DNA of 64,000 nt, from assembly GCF_038096175.1 (NCBI RefSeq), contig NZ_CP151099.1:5744001-5808000 (forward strand), in the 5' to 3' direction. A model generated the notes under the pieces. The model was given only the letters and a program-made list of their open reading frames with translations, was not told the origin of the DNA and made no database searches. Below, one piece after another: positions 27,333 through 35,453 of the stretch; the stretch's first letter is position 1; each line of letters starts with the position of its first letter. The stretch is from Nostoc sp. UHCC 0302. GTDB taxonomy: Bacteria > Cyanobacteriota > Cyanobacteriia > Cyanobacteriales > Nostocaceae. A program made the translations under genes and the position numbers.

Positions 27333-28505
27333 ATGGAATCTCTTACTTCTCGTATGCAGGCGGTGCAGTCGCCGATTATCCCTGTAGTTGGTGAACTGAT
27401 TAAAAACTCTCCTGGAACAATTTCATTAGGACAAGGTGTAGTTTCTTACAGCCCACCACCGGAAGCTATAGAACTTTTGCCCAAATTCCTCGCTGAACCT
27501 GCTAATCATCTCTACAAAGCAGTTGAGGGAATTCCCCCCTTATTAACAGCACTGGCGGGAAAATTGTTTGCCTTTAACGGCATTGAAATCAACGAAGAAA
27601 ACTGCATCGTAGTTACAGCCGGGAGCAATATGGGGTTTATGAACGCCATTCTTGCTATTACTTCCCCTGGTGATGAAATTATTCTGAATACACCTTATTA
27701 TTTCAATCACGAAATGGCGATCGCAATCGCGGGTTGTCGTGCAGTCTTAGTAGGAACAGATGAAAATTACCAATTACGTCCAGAAGCGATCGCGCAAGCA
27801 ATTACTTCTAAAACACGCGCAATAGTAACAATTTCACCGAATAATCCTACAGGAGTTGTCTATTCAGAAGCAGCATTACGGCAAGTAAGTCAAATATGTG
27901 GCGCTCACGGCATTTATCATATCAGTGATGAAGCCTATGAATACTTTACCTACAACGGAGTAAAACACGTTTCCCCTGGTGCATTTGGTGGTAATAATTA
28001 CACAATTTCCCTTTATAGCCTTTCTAAAGCTTACGGTTTTGCCAGCTGGCGCATTGGTTATATGGTGATTCCTAAACATTTACTTGTTGCTATTAGAAAA
28101 GTTCAGGATACAATTTTGATTTGTCCGCCTGTCGTTTCTCAGTATGCGGCTTTAGGAGCATTGCAGGCAAAAGAGGAGTATTTAAGAGACAATATTGGTG
28201 CAATTGCCCAAGTGCGACAACTAGTACTCGAATCTCTTAACCGCTTACAAGATTTATGTAGCATTACTTCTGCCAATGGTGCTTTCTATTTTTTCCTCAA
28301 AATTCATACTCAGATGGATGCTTTTGAGTTAGTTAAAAGACTGATTCAGGAGTATCAAGTAGCAGTGATTCCAGGTACAACCTTTGGTATGGAAGAGGGA
28401 TGTTATCTGCGAGTTGCTTATGGTGCACTGCAAAAAGAGACAGTCAAAGAAGGCATAGAGAGATTGGTACGAGGTTTACAAATGATAGTGGGGAGTGGAG
28501 AGTAG
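27333..28505 (+). CDS. PLP-dependent aminotransferase, class I/II
   Basis: The 390-aa protein is a fold-type I aminotransferase. It shows SPNNPTGVVYSEAAL, SDEAYEYFTYNG and the PLP-binding lysine in SLSKAYGFASWRIGYM, with a C-terminal arginine in YLRVAYGAL that would bind the substrate carboxylate. Aspartate/aromatic-type substrates are likely but not certain. The TAG stop (28503-28505) lies within a palindromic repeat. Confidence 0.9.
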   Translation: MESLTSRMQAVQSPIIPVVGELIKNSPGTISLGQGVVSYSPPPEAIELLPKFLAEPANHLYKAVEGIPPLLTALAGKLFAFNGIEINEENCIVVTAGSNMGFMNAILAITSPGDEIILNTPYYFNHEMAIAIAGCRAVLVGTDENYQLRPEAIAQAITSKTRAIVTISPNNPTGVVYSEAALRQVSQICGAHGIYHISDEAYEYFTYNGVKHVSPGAFGGNNYTISLYSLSKAYGFASWRIGYMVIPKHLLVAIRKVQDTILICPPVVSQYAALGALQAKEEYLRDNIGAIAQVRQLVLESLNRLQDLCSITSANGAFYFFLKIHTQMDAFELVKRLIQEYQVAVIPGTTFGMEEGCYLRVAYGALQKETVKEGIERLVRGLQMIVGSGE

Positions 28506-28585
28506 AGACGCGATTAATCGCTAAGTAGGCAGAAATATTTTAGTGTAATACTAACTCGTCATTCATAATTAATAATCACACAAAT

Positions 28586-29023
28586 ATGCCAATTATTAAT
28601 AAGTTAATTGAAATCGAAACTAAGCCAGGAATTAATATTCATAATATAACGCAACAAATTCAAGAATTTATTGATTCAGCATCAATTAAAAATGGTCAAG
28701 CTTTAGTATTTTCTCGACACACTACAACCGCTTTAGCTATTAATGAAAATGAAGTTAGATTGTTAGAAGATGTCAGAGTATTCTTACAGAAATTAGCACC
28801 CGAATCAGACCGATACTTACATAATGACTTGCATTTAAGAGATGTCCCAGAAGATGAACCAATTAATGCTCATTCTCACTTGATTGCAATGATGCTAAAC
28901 ACTAGTGAAACAATTCCCGTTGTGGATGGAAAATTAGCTTTGGGAACTTGGCAATCTGTATTGTTTTTTGAATTGGATGGGCCTCGTAAAAGGACTGTGT
29001 TTATACAAATTTCTGGAGAGTAA
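28586..29023 (+). CDS. yjbQ: YjbQ-family (UPF0047) protein
   Basis: The 145-aa protein matches the YjbQ/UPF0047 family. Members have been reported to show weak thiamine-phosphate synthase activity, with the physiological role open. It shows the conserved SRHTTTALAINENE, NAHSHLIAMMLNTSETIPV and LGTWQSVLFFELDGPR. The conserved histidines fit a metal or phosphate site. It is a single soluble domain of normal length. Confidence 0.88.
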   Translation: MPIINKLIEIETKPGINIHNITQQIQEFIDSASIKNGQALVFSRHTTTALAINENEVRLLEDVRVFLQKLAPESDRYLHNDLHLRDVPEDEPINAHSHLIAMMLNTSETIPVVDGKLALGTWQSVLFFELDGPRKRTVFIQISGE

Positions 29024-29044
29024 AAAATTAGAAAACTATGGTTT

Positions 29045-29103
29045 GTAGAGACGCGTAGACGCTCGAAGAGCGGCTTCTCGTAAGAGTATAATCGCGTCTC
29101 TAC
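29045..29103. repeat. 59-bp repeat with GTAGAGACGCG ends
   Basis: This is an extended member of the palindromic family, with GTAGAGACGCG at one end and CGCGTCTCTAC at the other and an insert in the centre. It is closely similar to 31077-31134. Confidence 0.75.
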
Positions 29104-29114
29104 TCCAAACTCCT

Positions 29115-29142
29115 GTACAGACGCGATTAATCGCGTCTCTAC
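29115..29142. repeat. 28-bp palindrome overlapping the SDR stop
   Basis: The near-perfect palindrome runs from GTACAGACGCGATT to its complement. The last bases (CTAC on plus) contain the TAG stop of the minus-strand SDR gene at 29139-29141. Confidence 0.8.
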
Positions 29143-29848
29143 TCCAAACTTAACTCCGCAAACTCTGGCTGCCCAAACAGCATATTTCGGTCAATTGCTG
29201 ATAATACTTTATTATTAGTGCGCTGAGAATTTAAAGAGCGGACAACCAACTGCGCGACATCTGCACGATTGATACTGCCAGCAATACGCGGATCTTCAGT
29301 TAATATGCCATTGCCTGTTGCTGGTTCTGACTTTAATCCACCAGGACGGATAATTGTGTAAGTTAATCCACTAGCAATTAAGTGTTTTTCAGCTTTATCT
29401 TTTTCAGTTAATACAGGCCCCAGTGTTTTCAAAGCTTGAGGAGGCAAAGCAACAGCACTATTGCCGCTGCCAATGGAAGACACAAGAATAAACTTTTGCA
29501 CTCCACCTTTGACTGCGGCATCAATCAAATTTTTATTACCGAGAAAGTCAGCTCTTTCACTGTCTACAGGCAACCCGCCAATAGTACTGATAACAGCGTG
29601 GATAGGTTCACCTGTGAGTATTGCACGTTCTACATCATCAATATTTAAAGCATCTCCCAAAACTACCTGAATATTCAATGCTTCCAGTTCAGCAGCAGCA
29701 GCATCAGTTCTCAGGAGTGCTTTTAACTTGAAATTTTGTGCTGTCAATTGTTTAGCAATCTCTCGGCCAACACCGCGACTTGCCCCAGCCAGAAAAATGT
29801 AAGATGTAAGTAGGTAGGCACCGAAATTTTCTACTATGTAACAAAATC

Positions 29849-30418
29849 TTAAGTTGATAATCTAGAGCTAAATTTTACACGATGTGTGTTGTGATTGTTT
29901 TTTTTTCCTCTAGCTTGAACACCATTGATGACGGCGTAAGCGAGATCTAGCTCATCATCAAATGCTTGCCCGGATAACTCATCTTTCTTGAGATGTTGCC
30001 ATTCCAATTCAATTGGATTCATTTCTGAGCAATATTTCGGGAGAAAAAAGATGTACAAACCCTGACTTTCCCATTTTTTCCACAATTGTTGAACTTCTTG
30101 GCAGCGATGTATTGGCCCGTTATCTTGCACAATCACGCTGATACGTCCAGTTTCTTGGGCTTGTTTGGCTTCTTTCTCCATCATTTCTATATAAGATTTA
30201 CGGTCAACACCACCGATAACTAAACCGTAAACAAAACTGATTAAAGGTTGGAGAAGCCCGATAATACTTAATCTGCGACCACGGCGTTTAGTCTGTTCTA
30301 ACCGTTTTTGCTCACCTCTAAAGTAATATGTATAACTAGGTTCGCTCCACATACAGAACCCTGACTCGTCTAGGTATTTCAGGTCTATTTCACCAGTGGC
30401 AGCAGCTAATTCCAACAT
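29849..30418 (-). CDS. IS630-type transposase, C-terminal frame (catalytic)
   Basis: The 189-aa frame holds the DDE catalytic domain: D in LKYLDESGFCMW, D in VIVQDNGPIH, and E in CSEMNPIELEW. The frame is open upstream of this ATG back to the A7G5 run at 30499-30510, giving VDWKRTRKSHKGKQDP before MLELAAATG. The real product is therefore likely a fusion made by -1 frameshifting from the upstream frame. Confidence 0.88.
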   Translation of the reverse strand: MLELAAATGEIDLKYLDESGFCMWSEPSYTYYFRGEQKRLEQTKRRGRRLSIIGLLQPLISFVYGLVIGGVDRKSYIEMMEKEAKQAQETGRISVIVQDNGPIHRCQEVQQLWKKWESQGLYIFFLPKYCSEMNPIELEWQHLKKDELSGQAFDDELDLAYAVINGVQARGKKNNHNTHRVKFSSRLST

Positions 30419-30447
30419 GTCTAGGTCTGCTTGCTTGTTTGCTCGTG

Positions 30448-30903
30448 CTACTGGGTCTTGTTTTCCTTTATGGCTTTTCCTTGTCCGTTTCCAATCGACC
30501 CCCTTTTTTTGAGTACCCGTCTTAATCTGTCGGCACTCATCTCAACGTTGCGTTCTGTTTTCAACTTCAAAGCTAACTGAGAACTATTGTATGTGCGTGG
30601 CTCGTTTCTGAGGCATTCTTCTAAAAATATCATGTCATCCTCAAGCCACTTTGGTTTCCCCCCTCGCCCAGGAGATTCCCAAAGCCCTTCTGTGCCCAGT
30701 TTTTGCCATTGATGCAAAACTTTTGTGACTGTTTTTTTGTGACAATCAAAGTGATCTGCTATCTTCTCTACATACCAACCATGTGCATTTAGCCTGATTA
30801 TTTCCGCCCTGTCTTTGACTTTCTGTGGTACATCCTGTTTTCTCAGATTTAGTAAAGTTTGGTCTTGCTCAGGAGTCAGAAATACCCTTAAACGCGCACC
30901 CAT
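30448..30903 (-). CDS. IS630-type transposase, N-terminal frame (HTH)
   Basis: This frame gives about 151 aa from the ATG at 30903 (MGARLRVFLTPEQDQTLL). It has a helix-turn-helix region (YVEKIADHFDCHKKTVTKVL, then HQWQKLGTEGL) for binding the inverted ends, followed by a second helical domain to RRVLKK. It then runs out of frame relative to the catalytic part. The protein reads as a complete transposase only after a -1 shift. Confidence 0.88.
   Translation of the reverse strand: MGARLRVFLTPEQDQTLLNLRKQDVPQKVKDRAEIIRLNAHGWYVEKIADHFDCHKKTVTKVLHQWQKLGTEGLWESPGRGGKPKWLEDDMIFLEECLRNEPRTYNSSQLALKLKTERNVEMSADRLRRVLKKRGSIGNGQGKAIKENKTQ
30499..30510 (-). promoter_or_regulatory. Probable -1 frameshift site in the transposase
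   Basis: On the minus strand the run is seven A then five G, read in frame zero as AAA AAA AGG GGG. A -1 slip on A AAA AGG leads to AAG GGG TCG-to-GTC reading and joins the HTH and DDE parts smoothly. Confidence 0.7.
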
Positions 30904-31076
30904 ACACCAACTACCTTGTAGATGCATTATCAGTCTTTACATATCTTAACATAGCTGACTTTTTTGGCACCTACCTACTTACTTGCCATATCAATCAATT
31001 TTAGATTTTAGATTACTTATTGAACCCTTATGGATCGGTGAGGGAGATGAGGGAAATAATTTAATGACTAACTCCT

Positions 31077-31134
31077 GTACAGACGCGTAGACACTCGAAG
31101 AGCGGCTTCTCGCAGAGTATAATCGCGTCTCTAC
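31077..31134. repeat. 58-bp repeat overlapping the hydrolase stop
   Basis: This is a near copy of 29045-29103, ending CGCGTCTCTAC. The CTA at 31131-31133 is the stop (TAG) of the minus-strand hydrolase. Confidence 0.75.
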
Positions 31135-32114
31135 TTCCGCTCAAAGGATTTTATCAGAGGATTAGTAGCATTAAGCAATTGTTCTAGCTGCTGGGAAGCT
31201 TCTGGTTGAAGGCGAATATGAGTATCAATAAACAAGCCAATGATTTCACCCATCAGCAGACGGAAGTTTTCTTGGGGTTGGGTGGCGGGGAAGTCAAGAA
31301 AGGGTCTACCTGTAGTAGAGTCTAGGCTATCAGCCATCGAAAAGTGATTTGCTCCTTCTAGAAGTACTAGATAGCTGTCATTTCGTCCCCCTGCGATCGC
31401 TTCAGTGAATGTCCGGATGACTGGGGTGGTAGCATTACCAGAATCTACACCATAGCGATCGCTGCTATTAGCAATCACTCCATCACAGGTTCCTCCTATC
31501 AGTAGCAGGGGTAAGGTGTCTGGTAACGGTAACATAGTACCTGGCTCATACCCTAAAGCCACCCCGCCAGTGTTATGTGCGCCGTAAGCAAAAGCCGCAC
31601 TGACTTGCGGGAAAAAACTGCGATCGGCATTTTCTATGGCTACTCTCCCACCAGCCGAGTGTCCGCCTAAAATAATTCGTTGTAAGTCAAGCGTCCCTGC
31701 TAAAATCCCCTTTGTCTGTAAGTCTTCCAGTTTCGCTAAAATTGCTGGCAAAGCCGCAGCAGTCGGAGCAGTACCATAGACTTCTGGGTTCCAGTTCGCC
31801 AAATCAACCCCAGGAGTCAAGCCAACAATTCCAGGAATGTTTTCCGCTATCCAGTTAAATAGAACTATCACCAGCCCCCGTTTAGCTAGTTCAACTGCTA
31901 GCCATTGGTATTTTTGGGCTTCACAGTTAACACCATTGAAGAAAATCACTACCGGAAAAGGAGCCTGTTCTGGATCTACAGGTACAATTCCCATATCCTT
32001 TTCTAGATGACTCCCAGACATTTTTGCTGGATAAAAAATTTTCAGATGAACTGTATCGTAAGGGGATTTAGCACTCTCAACCTTGGCAGCTTCAAAAAAA
32101 GCACGAACTAGCAT
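31131..32114 (-). CDS. Alpha/beta hydrolase
   Basis: The 327-aa protein has the hydrolase core: PFPVVIFFNGVNCEAQKYQW near the oxyanion strand, nucleophile Ser in GGHSAGGRVAIE, and a C-terminal His in GANHFSMAD, with LLIGGTCDG carrying a likely Asp. The overall pattern recalls chlorophyllase or PAF-acetylhydrolase-like members of the fold, but the substrate is unknown. There is no signal peptide. The stop codon is supplied by a repeat element. Confidence 0.8.
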   Translation of the reverse strand: MLVRAFFEAAKVESAKSPYDTVHLKIFYPAKMSGSHLEKDMGIVPVDPEQAPFPVVIFFNGVNCEAQKYQWLAVELAKRGLVIVLFNWIAENIPGIVGLTPGVDLANWNPEVYGTAPTAAALPAILAKLEDLQTKGILAGTLDLQRIILGGHSAGGRVAIENADRSFFPQVSAAFAYGAHNTGGVALGYEPGTMLPLPDTLPLLLIGGTCDGVIANSSDRYGVDSGNATTPVIRTFTEAIAGGRNDSYLVLLEGANHFSMADSLDSTTGRPFLDFPATQPQENFRLLMGEIIGLFIDTHIRLQPEASQQLEQLLNATNPLIKSFERK

Positions 32115-32375
32115 CTGCTGCTTCCTTACATAATTTCAAGCAAATCTTTATATTGCCCTAGTGTACAACTAGCTGTTTAAATCTAAAAAAGAGAAACATT
32201 AAAACCTTTGTTTCCAGGTAATAAAAAAGGCTAAGACACGAAAACACCAAGTATTTCTGACGAAGGTAATAATAATCACAAAATATTTCCGTGAAGCAAT
32301 TATACTTAACCCTATTGTAGGAAGTATTTTGTCAGTAATTATGCCAATCTAGCGAGTAACTGCTGAGATAAACTT

Positions 32376-32771
32376 ATGGCTAAACAATCGAAAAAAAACT
32401 TAGAAGCATCCCACGATGTTAGAGTAGTTGCCACTACAAGAATTTGGGGACTTACAGTAGGCATTCTGGCGATTTGCATTCCACTTTCAGTTGCCACTAG
32501 AAGCGGTGCTGTTCTTCCTTTAGTTGCTATTGGTGGTGCAACAGTTGGTACGGTTGCTGTTTGGCGTTCTAATGAAGAAAAATCGCAAACTCCATATCTA
32601 CAACAGCAGCAGGTAGAACTGTTAGAGCAGAGAATAGCGAATTTAGAAACAATTATTAGCAGTCATGACTTTGAGTTACAAATGAAACTTCAACAGCTAG
32701 AAGCAAGCGATACTTTAGGCAAACCTTCTGGTATAGACAATACACTCAAGAGACAAAAACACAAAGCCTAG
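32376..32771 (+). CDS. Hypothetical two-helix membrane protein with coiled coil
   Basis: I do not recognise this 131-aa protein. Two hydrophobic segments (about 24-42 and 46-62) form a hairpin, and the C-terminal half (about 75-112) is a coiled coil (QQQQVELLEQRIANLETIIS). It probably sits in the membrane with both ends in the cytoplasm. Confidence 0.6.
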   Translation: MAKQSKKNLEASHDVRVVATTRIWGLTVGILAICIPLSVATRSGAVLPLVAIGGATVGTVAVWRSNEEKSQTPYLQQQQVELLEQRIANLETIISSHDFELQMKLQQLEASDTLGKPSGIDNTLKRQKHKA

Positions 32772-33150
32772 AATCAGTCAAAATTGATTATTTATGACAA
32801 TTTTAGAGTCTTGTACCGAAATTAAGATGCGCTAGTTGACTTTCGTATAGGTATTTGTTAATCTCACGCCGCTATAACCCTGATCTTTCTCTCAAATCAT
32901 AGCTTCCTTGAGATATAGAACTGTTTCTAGGGAAACAGTATCTCGTTCTCCAGATTCGTTAGAATTGACTGACATCAGTTAATTAAATGTTCAAATACTA
33001 TCTAAGGGGTAACTTGAGGGCGAATAAATGCTGATAGCTGTGTTTTATTAGACTGCTAGGATTACTGAATTTTTAATTAACTTAAGATTATAAACTTGAG
33101 TAATAGCAATGGTATAGCTTACCGTAGGTATGCAATAATGTGCCGTTATA
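32772..33150. other. Intergenic region upstream of the WD40 gene
   Basis: I see no gene or strong structure here. It is AT-rich and should contain the WD40 gene promoter. Confidence 0.5.
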
Positions 33151-34923
33151 ATGCAAATGGACTGGATTAGCTTACTAAAAGCTCAACAAGCTGACTTTCT
33201 TCAACGTGTGAAAAAACTCAAGACTTACGACTTGTCTTTGTTGGAAAGTCAAGTCAAAGGTTGCCACACCGAGGTTATGGCATTTTGGGGAGGGCCATTG
33301 GCAAAAATCCTGGAATTTTCTCGTCAACAAGCAGAGATTATCTCCAAAAATCCACCGCCAACGCCACCTGAATATCCTGAACCTCCCGATTGGGTGATTC
33401 CTTTTCCCAGCTACTTCCAGCAGCAAGCGGAAGATTATTTTTTACGAGAGCAAATCGTTGAACAGGTGATAGCTGAACGCCTGGGCAAGCTGCTAATAAA
33501 AGTCCCACAAGATACCTTACAAAACATCGTCTTAGATGATGAAGGTAATTTGCGTGGCGAAAGTAAATTTTCTTACGTGGTTAAGAATAATCCCGAACTG
33601 AGTGTTTTAGTTTACGTTGCTGATGGCGAAAGTTTTAACGGTATTAAGAAAAACAAAATCAGATGGTCGGTTACTCAAGAGGATTTAAAAAATCACCAAT
33701 TATTAATTTTTCTATGTTTGCTTTATCCATTTGCAGGTAAATTAGGTTACGAAAAGCAAGCTGTAATTACAGGGTTTTTACCTTCAAATCAAATAGAATT
33801 AACTGAACCAAAACTGTACATTTCTCCCAGTAACTTGTTGTATGCAGGGGGATTGAGTTGGTATTTAGAATCATTAACTACTAAAAAAGAAGCACCACCA
33901 GTAGTTGATGAAAGAACAACGGCAGAGACAATTCAAACTTTGCCCCCAGAGCATATTCTTAAAGAAATTGTAGGTGATTGGGAATGTTGGCAAACTCTCC
34001 AAGGGCATACTAGAGGAATTAATTGCCTTGCCTTTAGTTCATATAAGAATGGCAAAACTACGCCCATATTGGCTAGTGGTAGTCGTGGAGAGACAAAGTT
34101 ATGGGATTTAAGTAAAGGTATATTAATAGATACATTATCAGAACAGCCTTGGGTGATGTCTGGGCTGGTGGATGAAGTAAATTCCTTGGCGTTCAGTTCT
34201 GATGGGCAAACTTTAGCAAGTTGTGGTGCAGACTCTACGATTAAGATTTGGCACGTAGGCGCATTAGACTTGATAGATATTTTGCATAAGCATAATGGGA
34301 TAGTGCGGTGTGTTGCTTTTACGCCAGATGGCAGGATGTTAGCTACTGGTGGGGATGACAGAAAAATTCTATTTTGGGATTTAATGCAACGTCAGGTAGC
34401 GATCGCACTCTCTTTAGATGATACCGCGGCTCACTCTCTGGTTTTGAGTCAAGACGGGCAAACTCTGGTTACAGGTAGCTACCGCAAAATCAAAGTTTGG
34501 GATACCTCAACCCCAACGAGGGGAAAAAATCTCAAAGAGCAAGAAACAGAACCGCTGCATATGTTGATGGGTCATTCTCACATCGTTAGTTCACTGGCGA
34601 TGAGTGAAGATGGTAAACTACTCGTCAGCGGTAGCTGGGATCAGACGATAAAAATTTGGCAGTTAGAAACTGGGAAATTACTTCGCACCCTCAAAGGTCA
34701 TAGAGATAGAGTATATGCGATCGCTTTAAGTCCTGATGGACAAATTATCGCCAGTGGTAGTGCTGATAAAACCATCAAATTATGGCATCTACAAACTGGG
34801 GAATTGCTGGGTACGTTTACAGGACATGGCAACACAGTCACAGCATTAGCTTTTACCGCTTCTGGTGAGATGTTGGTTAGCGGCAGTTTGGATAAGACAA
34901 TTAAAATTTGGCAACGGAGTTAG
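33151..34923 (+). CDS. WD40-repeat protein with an unrecognised N-terminal domain
   Basis: The 590-aa protein has about 270 N-terminal residues of unknown type (with a Pro-rich PPPTPPEYPEPPDW stretch near 70 and an alpha/beta segment to about 250), then a seven-bladed WD40 propeller (about 275-590). Repeats such as LKGHRDRVYAIALSPDGQII, then ASGSADKTIKLW, are well conserved near the C-terminus and more divergent earlier. WD40 propellers are binding scaffolds; in bacteria they often act as sensors in conflict or signalling systems. The NACHT-like gene lies 530 bp downstream. The stop TAG is immediately followed by a palindromic repeat. Confidence 0.85.
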   Translation: MQMDWISLLKAQQADFLQRVKKLKTYDLSLLESQVKGCHTEVMAFWGGPLAKILEFSRQQAEIISKNPPPTPPEYPEPPDWVIPFPSYFQQQAEDYFLREQIVEQVIAERLGKLLIKVPQDTLQNIVLDDEGNLRGESKFSYVVKNNPELSVLVYVADGESFNGIKKNKIRWSVTQEDLKNHQLLIFLCLLYPFAGKLGYEKQAVITGFLPSNQIELTEPKLYISPSNLLYAGGLSWYLESLTTKKEAPPVVDERTTAETIQTLPPEHILKEIVGDWECWQTLQGHTRGINCLAFSSYKNGKTTPILASGSRGETKLWDLSKGILIDTLSEQPWVMSGLVDEVNSLAFSSDGQTLASCGADSTIKIWHVGALDLIDILHKHNGIVRCVAFTPDGRMLATGGDDRKILFWDLMQRQVAIALSLDDTAAHSLVLSQDGQTLVTGSYRKIKVWDTSTPTRGKNLKEQETEPLHMLMGHSHIVSSLAMSEDGKLLVSGSWDQTIKIWQLETGKLLRTLKGHRDRVYAIALSPDGQIIASGSADKTIKLWHLQTGELLGTFTGHGNTVTALAFTASGEMLVSGSLDKTIKIWQRS

Positions 34924-34950
34924 TAGAGACGCAATTAATCGCGTCTGTTC
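34923..34950. repeat. 28-bp palindrome abutting the WD40 stop
   Basis: GTAGAGACGCAATT and its near complement start at the last base of the WD40 stop codon. It belongs to the same family as 29115-29142. Confidence 0.75.
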
Positions 34951-35067
34951 ATCCACCTTTTATCTCTGTTAACGAGTCTTTGAACTGGATGAATCCACCT
35001 TTTATCTCCGTTAACGAGTCTTTGAACTGGATGAATCCACCTTTTATCTCCGTTAACGAGTCTTTGA
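34951..35067. repeat. 42-bp tandem repeat, 2.8 copies
   Basis: Three units start at 34951, 34993 and 35035, each beginning ATCCACCTTTTATCTC; the third is cut short. The period of 42 keeps a plus frame open (repeat PPFISVNESLNWMN), but no start or ribosome site supports a gene. Confidence 0.9.
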
Positions 35068-35155
35068 TACCCGTGGACAACAAACTTTAAAAAATCTCTG
35101 GGCTTCTACACCTCTAAGTGAAACTTAAAACTGCACTAACAGCGTTTCCAAGTAG

Positions 35156-35257
35156 CGAGTGAAATTATATACAATAGCTTATCAGTTGCCTATACTCAAT
35201 GATACCGAGTTAGAACTGACAGTTAAACAAGTTTTTAGCTGGTTGACTATGAGTTAA
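35156..35257 (+). pseudogene. C-terminal relic of a Uma2-family gene
   Basis: Read in frame, this stretch gives VKLYTIAYQLPILNDTELEL then TVKQVFSWLTMS and a stop. It lines up with the C-terminus of the Uma2 protein at 40027-40587 (VELYEGADKLPILEGIELEL then TVEQIFGWLTLS). A TAG just upstream (35153) and no start show that the rest has been lost. Confidence 0.8.
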
Positions 35258-35453
35258 GTAATATAGCAGTTCTCAGTTGAGTGTAATAAAGACCTAGCCC
35301 CCAACCCCTTCCCTACTAGTGTTGGGGAGTAAGACTCAAAGCCTCTCTCCTTTTAGGAGAGAGGTTTGGAGAGAAGTCAAAATCTATTGCATACAAACGA
35401 GAAGCGCTATACAGGTGCATTTTTACCAAATTAATGCTGTTGGAGAATAGTCT
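35258..35453. other. Spacer with a CTCTCTCC-type hairpin
   Basis: It contains CCTCTCTCC TTTTAGGAGAGAGG (about 35342-35365), an inverted repeat, after a CCCCCAACCCCTTCCCTA phrase common in cyanobacterial intergenic repeats. It lies upstream of the NACHT-like gene. Confidence 0.5.

Larger units (their letters stand above)
29809..30979 (-). mobile_element. IS630/Tc1-type insertion sequence, 1171 bp
   Basis: The element has inverted ends (left AGTAGGTAGGCACCGAAA, right complement AGTAGGTAGGTGCCAAAA) and is flanked by TA at 29807-29808 and 30980-30981, the target duplication typical of IS630. It carries one transposase in two overlapping frames. It is inserted in the SDR gene in the same orientation. 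Confidence 0.92.
29139..30989 (-). pseudogene. NAD(P)-binding SDR-like gene split by an IS630-type element
   Basis: The gene body (29139-29806) encodes an atypical SDR/NmrA-like protein of about 220 aa, with IFLAGASRGVGREIAKQL as nucleotide-binding loop, STIGG and KFILVSSIGSG. Its start is missing there. Across the IS, at 30989, lies ATGGCAAG. Removing the element and one TA copy joins the two in frame as MASTSYIFLAGASRGVGRE. So the element entered after codon 2/3. The distal part may still be translated from an internal start, but would lack the NAD-binding loop. Confidence 0.85.

Noticed and set aside
34908-35090. Gene encoding PPFISVNESLNWMN repeats
   Set aside because: It overlaps the end of the WD40 gene in another frame and arises from the 42-bp tandem repeat; there is no plausible start.
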